A DNA stretch of 5,044 nt from Massiliimalia sp964370215 (lineage in GTDB: Bacteria; Bacillota; Clostridia; Oscillospirales; Ruminococcaceae): assembly GCA_964370215.1 (NCBI GenBank), contig CAYJIM010000099.1:1-5044 (forward strand), read 5' to 3'. Shown piece by piece: positions 4,963 through 5,044 of the stretch (position 1 is its first letter; each line of letters begins with the position of its first letter). A model generated the notes under the pieces. That model worked only from the letters and a program-made list of their open reading frames with translations. It had not been told where the DNA came from and did not search any database. Both the position numbers and the translations under genes were made by a program.

Positions 4963-5044
4963 GCTGTACACCTCGATCTCCAATCGATCCCGGTTTGCCA
5001 CAGATCCCTGTGACGGATCACACCCTCCTTTTTCCTCGGTTGCT
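4963..5044 (-). other. Upstream region of msrAB
   Basis: An 82-nt stretch with no clear promoter, so the start of transcription probably lies outside the window. It holds a strong Shine-Dalgarno-like AAGGAGGG (5030-5023) about 60 nt before the chosen ATG, with no start codon at useful spacing. Two overlapping 5-bp dyads, CACAG/CTGTG (4999-5012) and TGTGA/TCACA (5009-5022), cannot form together. The msrAB frame is open to the window edge. In another frame a TGA (5020-5018) could end an upstream gene. Confidence 0.35.

Overview
The window looks like chromosomal DNA of a spore-forming Clostridia-type Firmicute, perhaps an Oscillospirales/Ruminococcaceae-like gut organism. The lineage is inferred from a SleB-like germination enzyme behind a sigma-G-type promoter, purine-rich Shine-Dalgarno sites, a cytoplasmic GH42 beta-galactosidase, an MsrA-MsrB fusion and GTAG-hairpin intergenic repeats. 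No marker gene fixes the taxon.

Layout: (1) 1-263, minus strand: the 5' end of a secreted or anchored peptidoglycan-binding protein, probably the spore cortex-lytic enzyme SleB, cut by the window edge. (2) 264-603: a divergent intergenic region. It holds a good sigma-G-type promoter for the minus-strand gene, and on the plus strand an extended -10 promoter with a perfect 10-bp-arm dyad over its -35 region. (3) 604-1044, plus: a small two-CBS-domain protein. (4) 1109-3169, plus: a GH42 beta-galactosidase with both catalytic glutamates and the zinc-site cysteines, followed by a strong intrinsic terminator. The CBS and GH42 genes are 64 nt apart with no terminator between them, so they are probably co-transcribed. 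(5) 3170-3834: about 660 bp between convergent genes, with no credible gene but packed with hairpins. (6) 3835-4962, minus: a membrane-anchored or exported MsrA-MsrB methionine sulfoxide reductase. Its 82-nt upstream region runs to the window edge.

The most interesting part is the convergent intergenic region. Two inverted copies (3220-3295 and 3673-3751) of a three-hairpin motif share spacing and loop sizes. Their stems differ mostly by paired, compensatory changes, which indicates selection on, or copying of, a folded structure. Interleaved is a second family: a GTAG (or GTAA) foot abutting a short hairpin, the layout of REP elements mobilised by RAYT (TnpA_REP) transposases. Two of these face each other in a BIME-like arrangement that touches the end of msrAB, so that the msrAB stop codon is the TAG of a GTAG foot. 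Three long perfect hairpins lie between them. No transposase is encoded here, so these would be non-autonomous.

The genes do not form one obvious pathway. They represent spore germination, intracellular galactoside hydrolysis with a possible adenylate-sensing partner, and repair of oxidised extracytoplasmic protein.
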